Of a stretch of DNA of 64,000 nucleotides, positions 17,355 to 25,479 are shown in pieces (the first letter of the stretch is position 1; the number at the start of each line of letters is the position of its first letter). Below the pieces are notes generated by a model. It was not told where the DNA came from. It saw nothing but the letters and a program-made list of their open reading frames with translations, and ran no database searches. The translations under genes and the position numbers were made by a program. The stretch is from Deltaproteobacteria bacterium (GTDB lineage: Bacteria > Myxococcota_A > UBA9160 > SZUA-336): positions 21,353 through 85,352 of the forward strand of contig JAJDAJ010000026.1 of assembly GCA_029261925.1 (NCBI GenBank). Reading direction: 5' to 3'.

Positions 17355-18347
17355 ATGGCCGTGATCCACACCGATGAGTGCAGCTGCTGTGGCGGGCACA
17401 GGAACCTGCCGATGCCGTGCGTCTGCGAGGTGACCGGGCCGCGCGGCCACTGGCTGGTCGAGGATCTGGTACCGGTGCGCAGCAGCTCCATCCTGGTCGG
17501 ACGGCCGGAGCTCGAGCCGCGCGCCGCGGCGCGCGAGCTCGCGATCGCGGTCGCCTGCGGTCGTCCCTGGATGGGGCGCGAGACGCAGCGCGGCCCGGTC
17601 CTTTGGGTGCGCATCGAGGACGAGAAGTACGAGACCAGCGACCCGGAGCCCTTCGATTGCGAGGGCGTGCACGTGCACGTCTGCGCACCCAGCTTCGTCC
17701 TGCTCGAGGACGTCCACCGCACCGCCCGCGCGCTCGGCGCGTTCCTGGTGGTGGTGGACGGCCTGGTGCCGATGATCGCGGCCGAGGAGGAGAATGACGA
17801 TCACGTGCACATGTCCGCCCTCGACCGGATCCTGGATCGCGGCGGGCACGAGCGCGCCTTCGTGCTGCTGCACGAGCAGCGCCGGCCGCACGAGATGGGC
17901 GCGATCCTGGCGTCCACCAACCGCACGCCCGACCTGCTGCTGACCGCGCGCGGGCGCGACGGCGAGCGCGTCTGGCTCGAGGCACTCGACGCGGAGGGCG
18001 GCACGGCGCGCCTCGAGATGCGCCTGCCCTCGGGCTCCTGCGACGACGCCGAGTACCGGGAGCAGATCCTCGAGGTGCTGCGCCGCGAGTCCCGCCTGAT
18101 GAGCATCCAGGAGCTCCAGGGAGCGCTGCCCGGGAATCCACGACGCCTGCACCGGCAGCTCGGCGTGCTCAAGGAGCAGCGCCGCGTGATCGAGATCGCC
18201 GATCCGGGGCACGGCGCGCGGCGCCTGTTCACCGGCTGCAACCCGGTATACCAGCGCTACGGCAGCTCCTGGCTGATGCGCGTGGAGCCCTGGGCGAAGC
18301 TGGAGCGCGGCTCACGGAGCGCCCTGGGCCCGCACGTTCGCGCCTGA
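17355..18347 (+). CDS. RepA/RecA-like ATPase homologue lacking Walker A, with winged helix
   Basis: The 330-aa protein resembles the AAA_25/RepA hexameric ATPase group: HWLVEDLVP, then SILVG, then ACGRPWMGR followed by RGPVLWVRIEDE, Walker B FLVVVDGLVP and a VLLHEQR sensor segment. The P-loop is degenerate: where GxxGxGKS is expected there is GRPELEPRAAAR (residues 49-60), without the catalytic Lys. The N-terminus has a Cys-rich motif (CSCCGG, then CVC) that could bind metal. The last 100 residues form a winged-helix-like domain (ILEVLRRESRLMSIQELQ). GAAGGAG precedes the ATG. It may be a DNA-binding regulator derived from a mobile-element helicase; no partner genes are nearby. Confidence 0.6.
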   Translation: MAVIHTDECSCCGGHRNLPMPCVCEVTGPRGHWLVEDLVPVRSSSILVGRPELEPRAAARELAIAVACGRPWMGRETQRGPVLWVRIEDEKYETSDPEPFDCEGVHVHVCAPSFVLLEDVHRTARALGAFLVVVDGLVPMIAAEEENDDHVHMSALDRILDRGGHERAFVLLHEQRRPHEMGAILASTNRTPDLLLTARGRDGERVWLEALDAEGGTARLEMRLPSGSCDDAEYREQILEVLRRESRLMSIQELQGALPGNPRRLHRQLGVLKEQRRVIEIADPGHGARRLFTGCNPVYQRYGSSWLMRVEPWAKLERGSRSALGPHVRA

Positions 18348-18360
18348 GGCCGCTCCCGGC

Positions 18361-19233
18361 TCAGCGCTCGTCGCCCCCACCGCGCAGGCCCTCGAGGCCC
18401 TCGAGCGCGGCTCCCGCGTAGGGATCGCTGGGGTTGCGCCCCGCCTCGATGTCGGCAAAGCGCACGCCCGCCGCTGGGGCCGTGACGTCGTGGGTGAAGA
18501 TCCAGAAGCGGTCGCGGCGGATCGCATCGACCACGTCGTCGGCGACCTGCGCGGGCGAGATGCCCGTCGACGAGATCACCTCGCGCAGCGACGCCAGGGT
18601 CGCCGTCTGCCGGCCGGTCATCCCGGCGCCGTCGTCCCGGTTGCGCTCCGACTGGAAGATCTTCGTCGAGACCAGGTTGGGGCAGAGGCACGAGACGCCC
18701 ACGCCGCTGCCCTCGAGCTCGCGGCGCAGCGACTCGGTCATGCCGACCACCGCGTGCTTGGTGGCGGTGTACATCCCGAGCATGGCGCTGCTGACCAGCC
18801 CCGCCTCGGAGGCGGTGTTCACGATGTGCCCCTCGCCCGCCTCGACCAGGATCGGACCGAAGGTGGTCACGCCGTACGCGACCCCCATCACGTTCACGTC
18901 GACGATCCAGCGCCAGTCCGCGGGTGTGGTCTCGAGCATGGGGCCCGCGGGCGCCACGCCGGCGTTGTTGCAGATCACGTGCACTGCGCCGAAGCGCGAC
19001 AGCGTACGCTCCGCGAGCGCCCGCACGTCATCGGGGTCGCGCACGTCACAGCGCACGCCGATGGCGTCGGCGCCCTCGCTCGAGAGCCGCTTGACCTCGG
19101 CCTCGAGACGCGCCGCCTCGACGTCGGCGAGCACGAGCTTCATGCCCTCGGCGGCGAAGCGCTCGCACATGCCCAGGCCGATCCCGCTCGCACCCCCGGT
19201 GACCACGGCGACCTTCTCGCGCAGATCCTCCAC
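18361..19233 (-). CDS. Short-chain dehydrogenase/reductase
   Basis: The 290-aa classical SDR has the cofactor motif TGGASGIG (residues 13-20), NNAG near 90, and the catalytic Ser-Tyr-Lys set with the Ser in NTASEAG and YTATK. The Asp after the second strand (LVLADVE) favours NAD(H). It has a longer C-terminus than minimal SDRs. It is separated by 19 bp from the next SDR upstream in the same transcript. The substrate, probably a hydroxyacyl, steroid or alcohol intermediate, cannot be specified. Confidence 0.9.
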   Translation of the reverse strand: MEDLREKVAVVTGGASGIGLGMCERFAAEGMKLVLADVEAARLEAEVKRLSSEGADAIGVRCDVRDPDDVRALAERTLSRFGAVHVICNNAGVAPAGPMLETTPADWRWIVDVNVMGVAYGVTTFGPILVEAGEGHIVNTASEAGLVSSAMLGMYTATKHAVVGMTESLRRELEGSGVGVSCLCPNLVSTKIFQSERNRDDGAGMTGRQTATLASLREVISSTGISPAQVADDVVDAIRRDRFWIFTHDVTAPAAGVRFADIEAGRNPSDPYAGAALEGLEGLRGGGDER

Positions 19234-19252
19234 GAGCTCTTCCCTCCCCTGG

Positions 19253-20056
19253 TCAGCCAGGCAGCGCCTGGCCGCCGTTGGCGCGCCAGATCTGTCCCGT
19301 GCAGAAGCGCGACGCGTCCGAGGCCAGGTAGAGCACGAGCCACGCCTGGTCGATCGCCTCGCCCACGCGCCCGATTGGTGAGCCGGCCCGCATGCGCTCC
19401 ACGAAGGCGTCGTAGCGGGCCTGGTCGATCGAGCCGTCCTCGGCGTACATGTGGCGGCTCGTGAAGGCCGTGAGCGTCAGGCCCGGCGCCAGCGCGTTCA
19501 CGCGGATGCCGTGGCTGCCGACCTCCGTCGCGAAGGTCTGGGTGAGCATCGACACCGCCGACTTGGTCAGGGCGTACAGGCCGTAGCCCGCCACCGGCAT
19601 GTCGATCGCGGCCGAGGCCACGTTGATGATGCTGCCGCCGTCACCGCGCTTCATCGCACGCACCGCGGCCTGCGTACCGAACAGGGCGCTCTTGAGGTTG
19701 ACCGCCACCAGGCGATCGAACTCGTCCTCCTCCACGTCCTCGAGCGGGCCGTCCGCGGCAATGCCGGCCACGTTGCACATCACGTCGAGGCGGCCGTGGA
19801 CGTCGAGCGCGCGCTGCACGAGCGCATCGACGTCGGCGCGGCGCGAGACGTCGGCGCGCACGCCGACCGCGCGGCCTCCCTCGCTCGCGATCTGCTTGGC
19901 GACGGTCTCCGCGCCATCGGCGTCGATGTCACCGATCACCACGGAGGCCCCGGCGCGTGCCAGCACCTCGGCCGAGGCGCGGCCGATGCCGCTGGCGCCG
20001 CCCGCCACGCACGCGACGCGCCCGTCCAGCCTGAAGGGATCGAAGACGTCCGACAT
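19253..20056 (-). CDS. Short-chain dehydrogenase/reductase
   Basis: The 267-aa classical SDR has AGGASGIG near residue 16, an Asp at the end of strand 2 (VVIGDID; NAD preference), CNVAG in place of NNAG, a catalytic Ser (INVASAA), and YALTK. The ATG at 20056 was chosen because GGAGG lies 6 nt upstream and it begins at the family N-terminus; a GTG 48 bp further upstream would add 16 non-homologous residues. It lies upstream of the other SDR in the same minus-strand cluster. Confidence 0.9.
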   Translation of the reverse strand: MSDVFDPFRLDGRVACVAGGASGIGRASAEVLARAGASVVIGDIDADGAETVAKQIASEGGRAVGVRADVSRRADVDALVQRALDVHGRLDVMCNVAGIAADGPLEDVEEDEFDRLVAVNLKSALFGTQAAVRAMKRGDGGSIINVASAAIDMPVAGYGLYALTKSAVSMLTQTFATEVGSHGIRVNALAPGLTLTAFTSRHMYAEDGSIDQARYDAFVERMRAGSPIGRVGEAIDQAWLVLYLASDASRFCTGQIWRANGGQALPG

Positions 20057-20117
20057 GCCGACCTCCACCGGGAGCCCCACGAGCGTACCATCGAAGACGG
20101 TCACGGGAGGGCTCGAG

Positions 20118-20264
20118 ATGGGGCACGATCGAGAGGCGCGGCCGGCAGCCGCCGGCGGGCCGACACGACGCGTGCTGATGGAGTCGGGCGCGGGGCTGGC
20201 GCTGGGCGCGGCCCTGCCCGGGGCGACGACCCGGGTCGTCGCGCTCGGTACCCAGACGGGCTGA
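20118..20264 (+). pseudogene. 48-aa Tat-signal-like remnant
   Basis: A short frame between two minus-strand genes, with GGGAGG upstream of its ATG. It encodes a twin-Arg signal-like segment (PTRRVLMESGAGLALGAALPGA) followed by TTRVVALGTQTG, then a stop. The last segment resembles the first strand of secreted MBL-fold hydrolases. It reads like the N-terminal stub of a deleted exported enzyme. It could also be chance; no homologue is claimed. Confidence 0.3.
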
Positions 20265-20272
20265 GCCCGCGC

Positions 20273-21175
20273 TCAGGCGGGCGCCAGGACCTCGAGGGTC
20301 TTCCAGTCGGGACCGCTGCCCATCGGGCCCGCGGAGACGGGATGGATGCAGACCTGCGTCGCACCCGCCTCGAGGTGCCGCCCGAGGTGCTCTCGCACGG
20401 CGTTCTCGTCGCCGTGGGCGACGGTGGCGTCGATCAGCCGGTCGGAGCCGCCGTCGGCGAAGTCCTTCTCGTCGAAGCCGAGCCGCAGCCAGTTCTTCTG
20501 GTAGTTCGGCAGGGTGATGTTGACCGCGCCGGCCGCGCGCGCGAGGTCGCGGGCGCGATCCGCGTCGGTGTCGAGCACGGCCTTCACCTCGGGGCAGAGC
20601 AGCGGATCGGGACCGAGGATCTCCCGCGCGCGCTGCGTGTGCTCCGGCGGCATGAAGTAGGGGTGCGAGCCGTGCGCACGGTCGCGCGCCAGCTCGAGCA
20701 TCCGCGGTCCCATGGCCGCGAGCACGCGCGGCAGTGCCGGGCGCGCCGGCGGCGCGCCGGCCGCGTCCTCCTGGCGTACGCCCAGCTTCAGCCCGGCATC
20801 CATGGCGTCGAGGTACCCGCGCATGGCGGTCAGCGGCGGATCGTACGGGCGCCCGTACATGGCCTGGACGATCGCGCCGTGCGAGCAGCCCAGCCCCAGC
20901 AGGAAGCGCCCGCCCGACTGCTCGTCGAGTGCGCGCTGGCCCGCCGCCATCGTCGAGGGCGCGCGCTCGTAGATGGTCGCGATGCCCGTCGCCACGACCA
21001 GGCGCTCGGTGTGGGCCAGCAGTACCGAGGCGGTGATCAGCACGTCGCGCTGCAGCGTCATCGGCATCCAGAGCGTCGAGTAGCCCAGCGACTCGATCCG
21101 CTGCGCGGCCTCGATCGCCTGCGAGAGCGGCAGGCCGTCGAGCGAGCACCACACGCCGAGCTTTCCGAGCTTCAT
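20273..21175 (-). CDS. LLM-class (F420-type) oxidoreductase
   Basis: The 300-aa luciferase-like TIM-barrel protein has features of the MSMEG_4141-like F420-dependent group: KLGVWCSLDG at the N-terminus, ESLGYSTLWMP, VVATGIATIYERAP, RFLLGLGCSH and the C-terminal AGATQVCIHP. These enzymes use deazaflavin F420 or FMN to oxidise or reduce lipid, alcohol or xenobiotic substrates; which one cannot be told. AAGGAG precedes the ATG. It sits between an SDR and a substrate-binding protein, probably one catabolic operon. Confidence 0.85.
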   Translation of the reverse strand: MKLGKLGVWCSLDGLPLSQAIEAAQRIESLGYSTLWMPMTLQRDVLITASVLLAHTERLVVATGIATIYERAPSTMAAGQRALDEQSGGRFLLGLGCSHGAIVQAMYGRPYDPPLTAMRGYLDAMDAGLKLGVRQEDAAGAPPARPALPRVLAAMGPRMLELARDRAHGSHPYFMPPEHTQRAREILGPDPLLCPEVKAVLDTDADRARDLARAAGAVNITLPNYQKNWLRLGFDEKDFADGGSDRLIDATVAHGDENAVREHLGRHLEAGATQVCIHPVSAGPMGSGPDWKTLEVLAPA

Positions 21176-21217
21176 CTCCGACTCCTTGAGGGGTAGGCCA
21201 CGCTAGCGCGACGCGCC

Positions 21218-22291
21218 TCAGCGCAGCGGATCGAGGTCCGCCGGTTTCGCCTCGACCGAGCTGCCGTCGGTCCAGCGGCGCAGCACCAGGTAGGGTCCCT
21301 TGAGCGCACCGCGGTCGTAGTGACCGAAGCCCGCGTACGTGCCCGGCTCGCCGAGCACCGACGGTAGCGGCTTGATGCGCTCGAACCCCTCGCGCAGACC
21401 CGCGCGCGTGAGCTCGGGGGCGCGCGTCAGCGCCTCCATGGCCAGGTGATAGAGCTCGTACTGGAACGCGAGCGCCGGGCCACCGCCGGGCTTGGAGCCC
21501 GCGCGCTCCAGCAGGCGCATGTAGTGCGGGTTGCGCTCGCTGATCATGTCCAGGTACAGCCAGCCGTCGAAGCCGCGCGCCGCCGACGCATCGGCCCAGC
21601 CGAACAGCCCGCAGGTATTCGTCAGGCAGGGTACGCTCACGCCGGCGCCGCGAAGCCGGTCGGCGATCGGCGCGTGGCACAGGCCGAGCCCGAGGTACAC
21701 GACCGCCTGCGGGTCCGCGCGCTGGATCGACTCCAGCACGGAGGCGGAGTCGTCGCCGCCCGGCGTGACGCCGATCCGCGACACGATGTCGAGACCGAGG
21801 ATGTCGGAGGCCTCCTCGAAGAAGCGCCCGTAGCGCGCGCCGATCTCGGCGCGCTCGTAGACCATCGCCACCCGGCGCCGCCCCGCGTCGTCGAGAAGGC
21901 GCGCGAGCCAGAGCGGCTCGTCCTCGTGCGAGCCGATCTGCAGGTGGAACATCCAGTCGCTGCGGCCGCGCTCCGTGCCCGCGTAGTTCAGCGTCGGCAT
22001 CTGCGCGCGGTCGGCCAGCGGCACCGCGACGGTCGCGCCGTCGCCCATGGCCGGCCCCAGGATCGCGAGCACGCCCGCCTCCACCAGCCTGGCGTAGCCA
22101 TCCTCGAGGCTCTTGGCGGTGCCGTACGGCGGGCCGTCCACGCGCTCGATCTTCCACTCGACCGGTCGCGGGAGACGACCGGCGACCGACTCGAGCGCGA
22201 GCCGGGTCACCAGCTCCAGCTGCTCCGGGCGCATGCCGTCGGGACTGTCGTCGAGGATGCCGATGAGCGCGGGAGCGGTGGCCTGTCGCAT
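21218..22291 (-). CDS. Leu/Ile/Val-type periplasmic-binding-fold protein without signal peptide
   Basis: The 357-aa protein has the type 1 periplasmic-binding fold of amino-acid or urea ABC receptors (GILDDSPDG, AILGPAMGDGATVAVPLADR, the interlobe VAMVYERAEIGARYG, VYLGLG). However, it begins MRQATAPALIGIL with no hydrophobic signal sequence, so it is probably cytoplasmic. The ATG at 22291 was chosen because TAGAAT lies exactly 6 nt upstream, as in other genes here. No transporter permease or ATPase accompanies it. It may be a soluble sensor or carrier for the neighbouring SDR/LLM pathway. Confidence 0.8.
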   Translation of the reverse strand: MRQATAPALIGILDDSPDGMRPEQLELVTRLALESVAGRLPRPVEWKIERVDGPPYGTAKSLEDGYARLVEAGVLAILGPAMGDGATVAVPLADRAQMPTLNYAGTERGRSDWMFHLQIGSHEDEPLWLARLLDDAGRRRVAMVYERAEIGARYGRFFEEASDILGLDIVSRIGVTPGGDDSASVLESIQRADPQAVVYLGLGLCHAPIADRLRGAGVSVPCLTNTCGLFGWADASAARGFDGWLYLDMISERNPHYMRLLERAGSKPGGGPALAFQYELYHLAMEALTRAPELTRAGLREGFERIKPLPSVLGEPGTYAGFGHYDRGALKGPYLVLRRWTDGSSVEAKPADLDPLR

Positions 22292-22415
22292 CACGTGATT
22301 CTAACCCGGGGCGGCCCCGCGCTGCCTGTACGGGGCATGCACTGCGACGCGGCCGGCGGCCCGGCACGGCCCGATTCGGCACCATGGGCGCTGGATCGCA
22401 GGAGGTCGTGCCCCG

Positions 22416-23561
22416 ATGCCCCGCTGGCTCGTCTGGACCCTGGCCGCGGCCGCCGTGACGGGGCTGCTGCTGTGGTGGGGGCTCGCGCCCGAGCGCATCC
22501 CCGTGACGGCCGTGGTGGTGGAGCGAGGAGAGGTCGAGTCCACCATCACCAATACCAAGGCGGGCACCGTCCGCGCCCGGCGCCGCGCGCATCTCGCGCC
22601 GGAGATCGGCGGCCGCATCGCGCGCATCGCCCACCGCGAGGGCGATCGCGTGGAGAGCGGGGTCGTGCTCGTCGAGCTCGAGGGCTCGAGCCAGCGTGCG
22701 GAGCTCGAGCTGGCGCGCCAGAGCCTGCGCGCGACCGAGGCGGCGCGCCGAGAGGCCTGCATCCGCCGCGATCGCGCGCTGCGCTCGCTGGAGCGCCAGC
22801 GCGAGCTCGCCCGCCAGCAAGTCGTGTCGGAGGACACGATCGACGAGCTCGAGAGCAGCCATGAGGTGGCGCGCGCGGCGTGCCATCGCGCCGCCGCCGA
22901 GGTCGAGCGTGCGCGCGCGCAGATCGGCGTGGTCGAGGTCGCGCTCGACAAGCTGCTGATCCGCGCGCCCTTCGCCGGAGTGGTGGCCGAGGTACAGGGC
23001 GAGGTCGGCGAGTGGATGACGCCCTCGCCGCCGCTCCTGGTCGCGCCCGCGGCCATCGATCTGATCGATCCCTCGTCGGTGTACGTGAGCGCTCCGATGG
23101 ACGAGGTCGACGCCGCGTCGATCCGCGTCGGTCAGAGCGCGCGCATCACGGTGGACTCGCACCCGGGCCGCGCGTTCGCCGGCGCGGTCGTGCGCGTGGC
23201 GCCGTACGTACTCGATGTCGAGGCCCAGAACCGCACGGTCGAGATCGAGGTGGAGTTCCGCGACGCCGACGACGGCGACGCCCTGCTGCCCGGCACCTCG
23301 GCCGACGTCGAGGTGGTGCGCGAGGTGCGCACCGACGTGCTGCGCGTACCGACCGCGGCCCTGCTGCAGGACGACCGCGTGCTCGTGGTCGGCAACGGAC
23401 GCCTGTCCGAGGCGCGGATCGACGTGGGCCTGCGCAACTGGAACTGGACGGAGGTCCGCGCCGGACTCGAGGCCGGGACGCGCGTGGTCCTGTCCCTCGA
23501 TCGCGTCGGCATCGAGGCAGGCGCTCCCGTCGAGGTCGAGCTGACCGAGTACCGGCCGTGA
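22416..23561 (+). CDS. MacA/HlyD-type periplasmic adaptor
   Basis: Membrane-fusion protein linking an inner-membrane ABC exporter to an outer-membrane channel. The 381-aa protein has an N-terminal TM anchor (LVWTLAAAAVTGLLLWWGLA), lipoyl halves (around 35-75 and 185-215) flanking a long alpha-hairpin (about 75-180), then beta-barrel and membrane-proximal domains. GGAGG lies upstream of the ATG. Its stop overlaps the ATPase start by 4 bp (GTGA), so the four genes to 26681 form one operon. Confidence 0.88.
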   Translation: MPRWLVWTLAAAAVTGLLLWWGLAPERIPVTAVVVERGEVESTITNTKAGTVRARRRAHLAPEIGGRIARIAHREGDRVESGVVLVELEGSSQRAELELARQSLRATEAARREACIRRDRALRSLERQRELARQQVVSEDTIDELESSHEVARAACHRAAAEVERARAQIGVVEVALDKLLIRAPFAGVVAEVQGEVGEWMTPSPPLLVAPAAIDLIDPSSVYVSAPMDEVDAASIRVGQSARITVDSHPGRAFAGAVVRVAPYVLDVEAQNRTVEIEVEFRDADDGDALLPGTSADVEVVREVRTDVLRVPTAALLQDDRVLVVGNGRLSEARIDVGLRNWNWTEVRAGLEAGTRVVLSLDRVGIEAGAPVEVELTEYRP

Positions 23562-24280
23562 TCGAGCTCGAGCACGTGTACCGCACCTACCACGTGGGGG
23601 ACACGACGCTCAACGCCCTCGAGGACGTGAGCGAGGCCATCCCCGACGGCGACTACGTCGCGGTCATGGGGCCGTCGGGCTCCGGCAAGTCCACGCTGCT
23701 CAACGTGATCGGCTGCCTGGACCGACCCACGGCCGGCACCTACCGCATCGACGGCACCGACGTGGGCTCGCTGGACGAGGAGGCGCTGTGCCGGATCCGG
23801 CGCGACACGATCGGCTTCGTGTTCCAGACCTTCCACCTGATCGCGCGCATGACCGCGGCCGAGAACGTGGCCTTCCCGATGCTCTTCGCCTCGATCCCCC
23901 GGGCCAAGCGCGAGACCCGGGTGGCCGCCGCGCTCGACGCGGTCGGCCTGACGCAGCGCGCCACGCACCGACCCGCGGAGATGTCGGGGGGTGAGCGCCA
24001 GCGCGTGGCCATCGCGCGCGCCACGGCGATGCGCCCCCAGGTGCTGCTCGCCGACGAGCCGACCGGAAATCTCGACAGCGCATCGGGGGAGCAGGTCCTG
24101 GCGCTGCTCGAGCAGATGAATCGCGACGGCCTGACGCTGCTGGTCGTCACGCACGACCCCGCGGTGGCGGCCCGGGCCCGGCGCGGGCTGCTGATGCACG
24201 ACGGCCGCATCGCGCGCCGCCTGGATCGCGCGGAGCTCGACGCCCGGGCCCGCGCCGCGGCTGCCGGAGCACCGGCGTGA
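23558..24280 (+). CDS. MacB/LolD-type ABC transporter ATPase
   Basis: The 240-aa nucleotide-binding subunit has Walker A GPSGSGKST (about residues 38-46), the Q loop VFQTFHL, signature MSGGERQRVAIARA, Walker B VLLADEPTGNLDS and the H-loop VVTHD. The NLD after Walker B marks the LolD/MacB/FtsE group. The GTG start overlaps the adaptor stop, and its own stop overlaps the next permease start (GTGA). It is a separate polypeptide, unlike E. coli MacB where ATPase and permease are fused. Confidence 0.92.
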   Translation: MIELEHVYRTYHVGDTTLNALEDVSEAIPDGDYVAVMGPSGSGKSTLLNVIGCLDRPTAGTYRIDGTDVGSLDEEALCRIRRDTIGFVFQTFHLIARMTAAENVAFPMLFASIPRAKRETRVAAALDAVGLTQRATHRPAEMSGGERQRVAIARATAMRPQVLLADEPTGNLDSASGEQVLALLEQMNRDGLTLLVVTHDPAVAARARRGLLMHDGRIARRLDRAELDARARAAAAGAPA

Positions 24281-25479
24281 ACACGCGCGACCTCCTCGGC
24301 TACGCCGTGACGGCGCTCGACCGCAATCGCCTGCGCACCACGCTCAGCCTGGTCGGCGTGGCCATCGGCGTTTCGGCGGTGGTGGTGCTGGTCGCGCTGG
24401 GCGAGGGCGCGCGTCGCTATGTCACGCAGCAGTTCGCCTCGATCGGCAGCAACCTCGTGATTCTCTTCCCCGGCAAGAACGAGACCACGGGCGGCTTCCC
24501 CGGCGTGGCCGGCGTGCCCAACGACCTGACGCTCGAGGACGCAAACGCGCTCGAGCGCGGGCTACGGGGCCTGCGCGCGCTGGCGCCGGTGGCGATGGGC
24601 AACGAGACGGTCGCGCACCGGGAGCGTCGCCGGCAGGTCGCGATCCTCGGCTCGACCGAGGCCTTCCGCGAGGTTCGCGACACCCAGGTGGCGCACGGCA
24701 GCTTCCTGGGCCCGCGCGAGTCCGAGCGCGCGGCGCAGGTCGCCGTCCTGGGCGCGAAGGTCGCTGCCGAGCTCTTCGGCGGCGAGAGCGCCGTGGGTCG
24801 CGTGATCCGCGTCGGCGAGTGGCGGGTCCGCGTGATCGGCGTGCTGGCGCCGGGCGGCATGCAGGTGGGCCTGGACATGGATGACCTGGTGATCGTGCCG
24901 GTGAAGACCGCGATGCGCATCTTCAACCGCACGTCGCTGTTCCGCGTGCTGGTGCGGACCGGCGCGCACGCCGACGCGGACCGCGTCTGCCCGCGGGCGA
25001 TCGAGATCCTCACCGACCGGCACGGCGAGGAGGACGTCACCTGCATCACGCAGGAGTCCGTGGTCTCCACGCTGTCCGACATCCTGGGCGTGCTCACCGC
25101 GGCGCTCGCCGGCATCGCGGCGATCTCCCTGGCCGTCGCCGGCGTGGGGATCATGAACCTGATGCTCGTCTCGGTCTCCGAGCGCCGCTCCGAGATCGGC
25201 CTGGCGCGCGCCGTCGGGGCGCGGCGGCGGCAGATCCTGGCCATCTTCCTCACCGAGTCGGTGCTCCTGGCGGCGCTCGGCGGCCTGGCGGGCCTGCTGC
25301 TCGGCTGGGTGGCGGTGCGGGCGCTGGCGTGGACCTATCCCGCCTTCCCCGCCGCGATCCCGGCATGGGCCGCGGTAGCGGCACTCGCCAACGCGCTCGG
25401 GGTCGGGGCGCTGTTCGGGATCCTGCCGGCGCGACGCGCCACGCGCCTCGACCCGATCACGGCGCTCTCGGGGCGCTGA
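24277..25479 (+). CDS. FtsX/MacB-type ABC permease (first)
   Basis: The 400-aa permease has the MacB-PCD layout: a first TM helix (TTLSLVGVAIGVSAVVVLVALGEG), a periplasmic domain of about 200 residues, then three TM helices with the conserved EIGLARAVGARRRQI coupling segment and the PARRATRLDPITALS C-terminus. It is coupled to the ATPase by a 4-bp overlap and to a second permease by TGATG. MacB-like systems move substrates from the periplasm outward; the cargo is unknown. Confidence 0.9.
   Translation: MNTRDLLGYAVTALDRNRLRTTLSLVGVAIGVSAVVVLVALGEGARRYVTQQFASIGSNLVILFPGKNETTGGFPGVAGVPNDLTLEDANALERGLRGLRALAPVAMGNETVAHRERRRQVAILGSTEAFREVRDTQVAHGSFLGPRESERAAQVAVLGAKVAAELFGGESAVGRVIRVGEWRVRVIGVLAPGGMQVGLDMDDLVIVPVKTAMRIFNRTSLFRVLVRTGAHADADRVCPRAIEILTDRHGEEDVTCITQESVVSTLSDILGVLTAALAGIAAISLAVAGVGIMNLMLVSVSERRSEIGLARAVGARRRQILAIFLTESVLLAALGGLAGLLLGWVAVRALAWTYPAFPAAIPAWAAVAALANALGVGALFGILPARRATRLDPITALSGR

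Noticed and set aside
19929..23162. Minus-strand open frame of about 1077 codons
   Set aside because: It crosses several recognised genes in a different frame and is dominated by Arg/Ala/Pro; a shadow of real coding frames.
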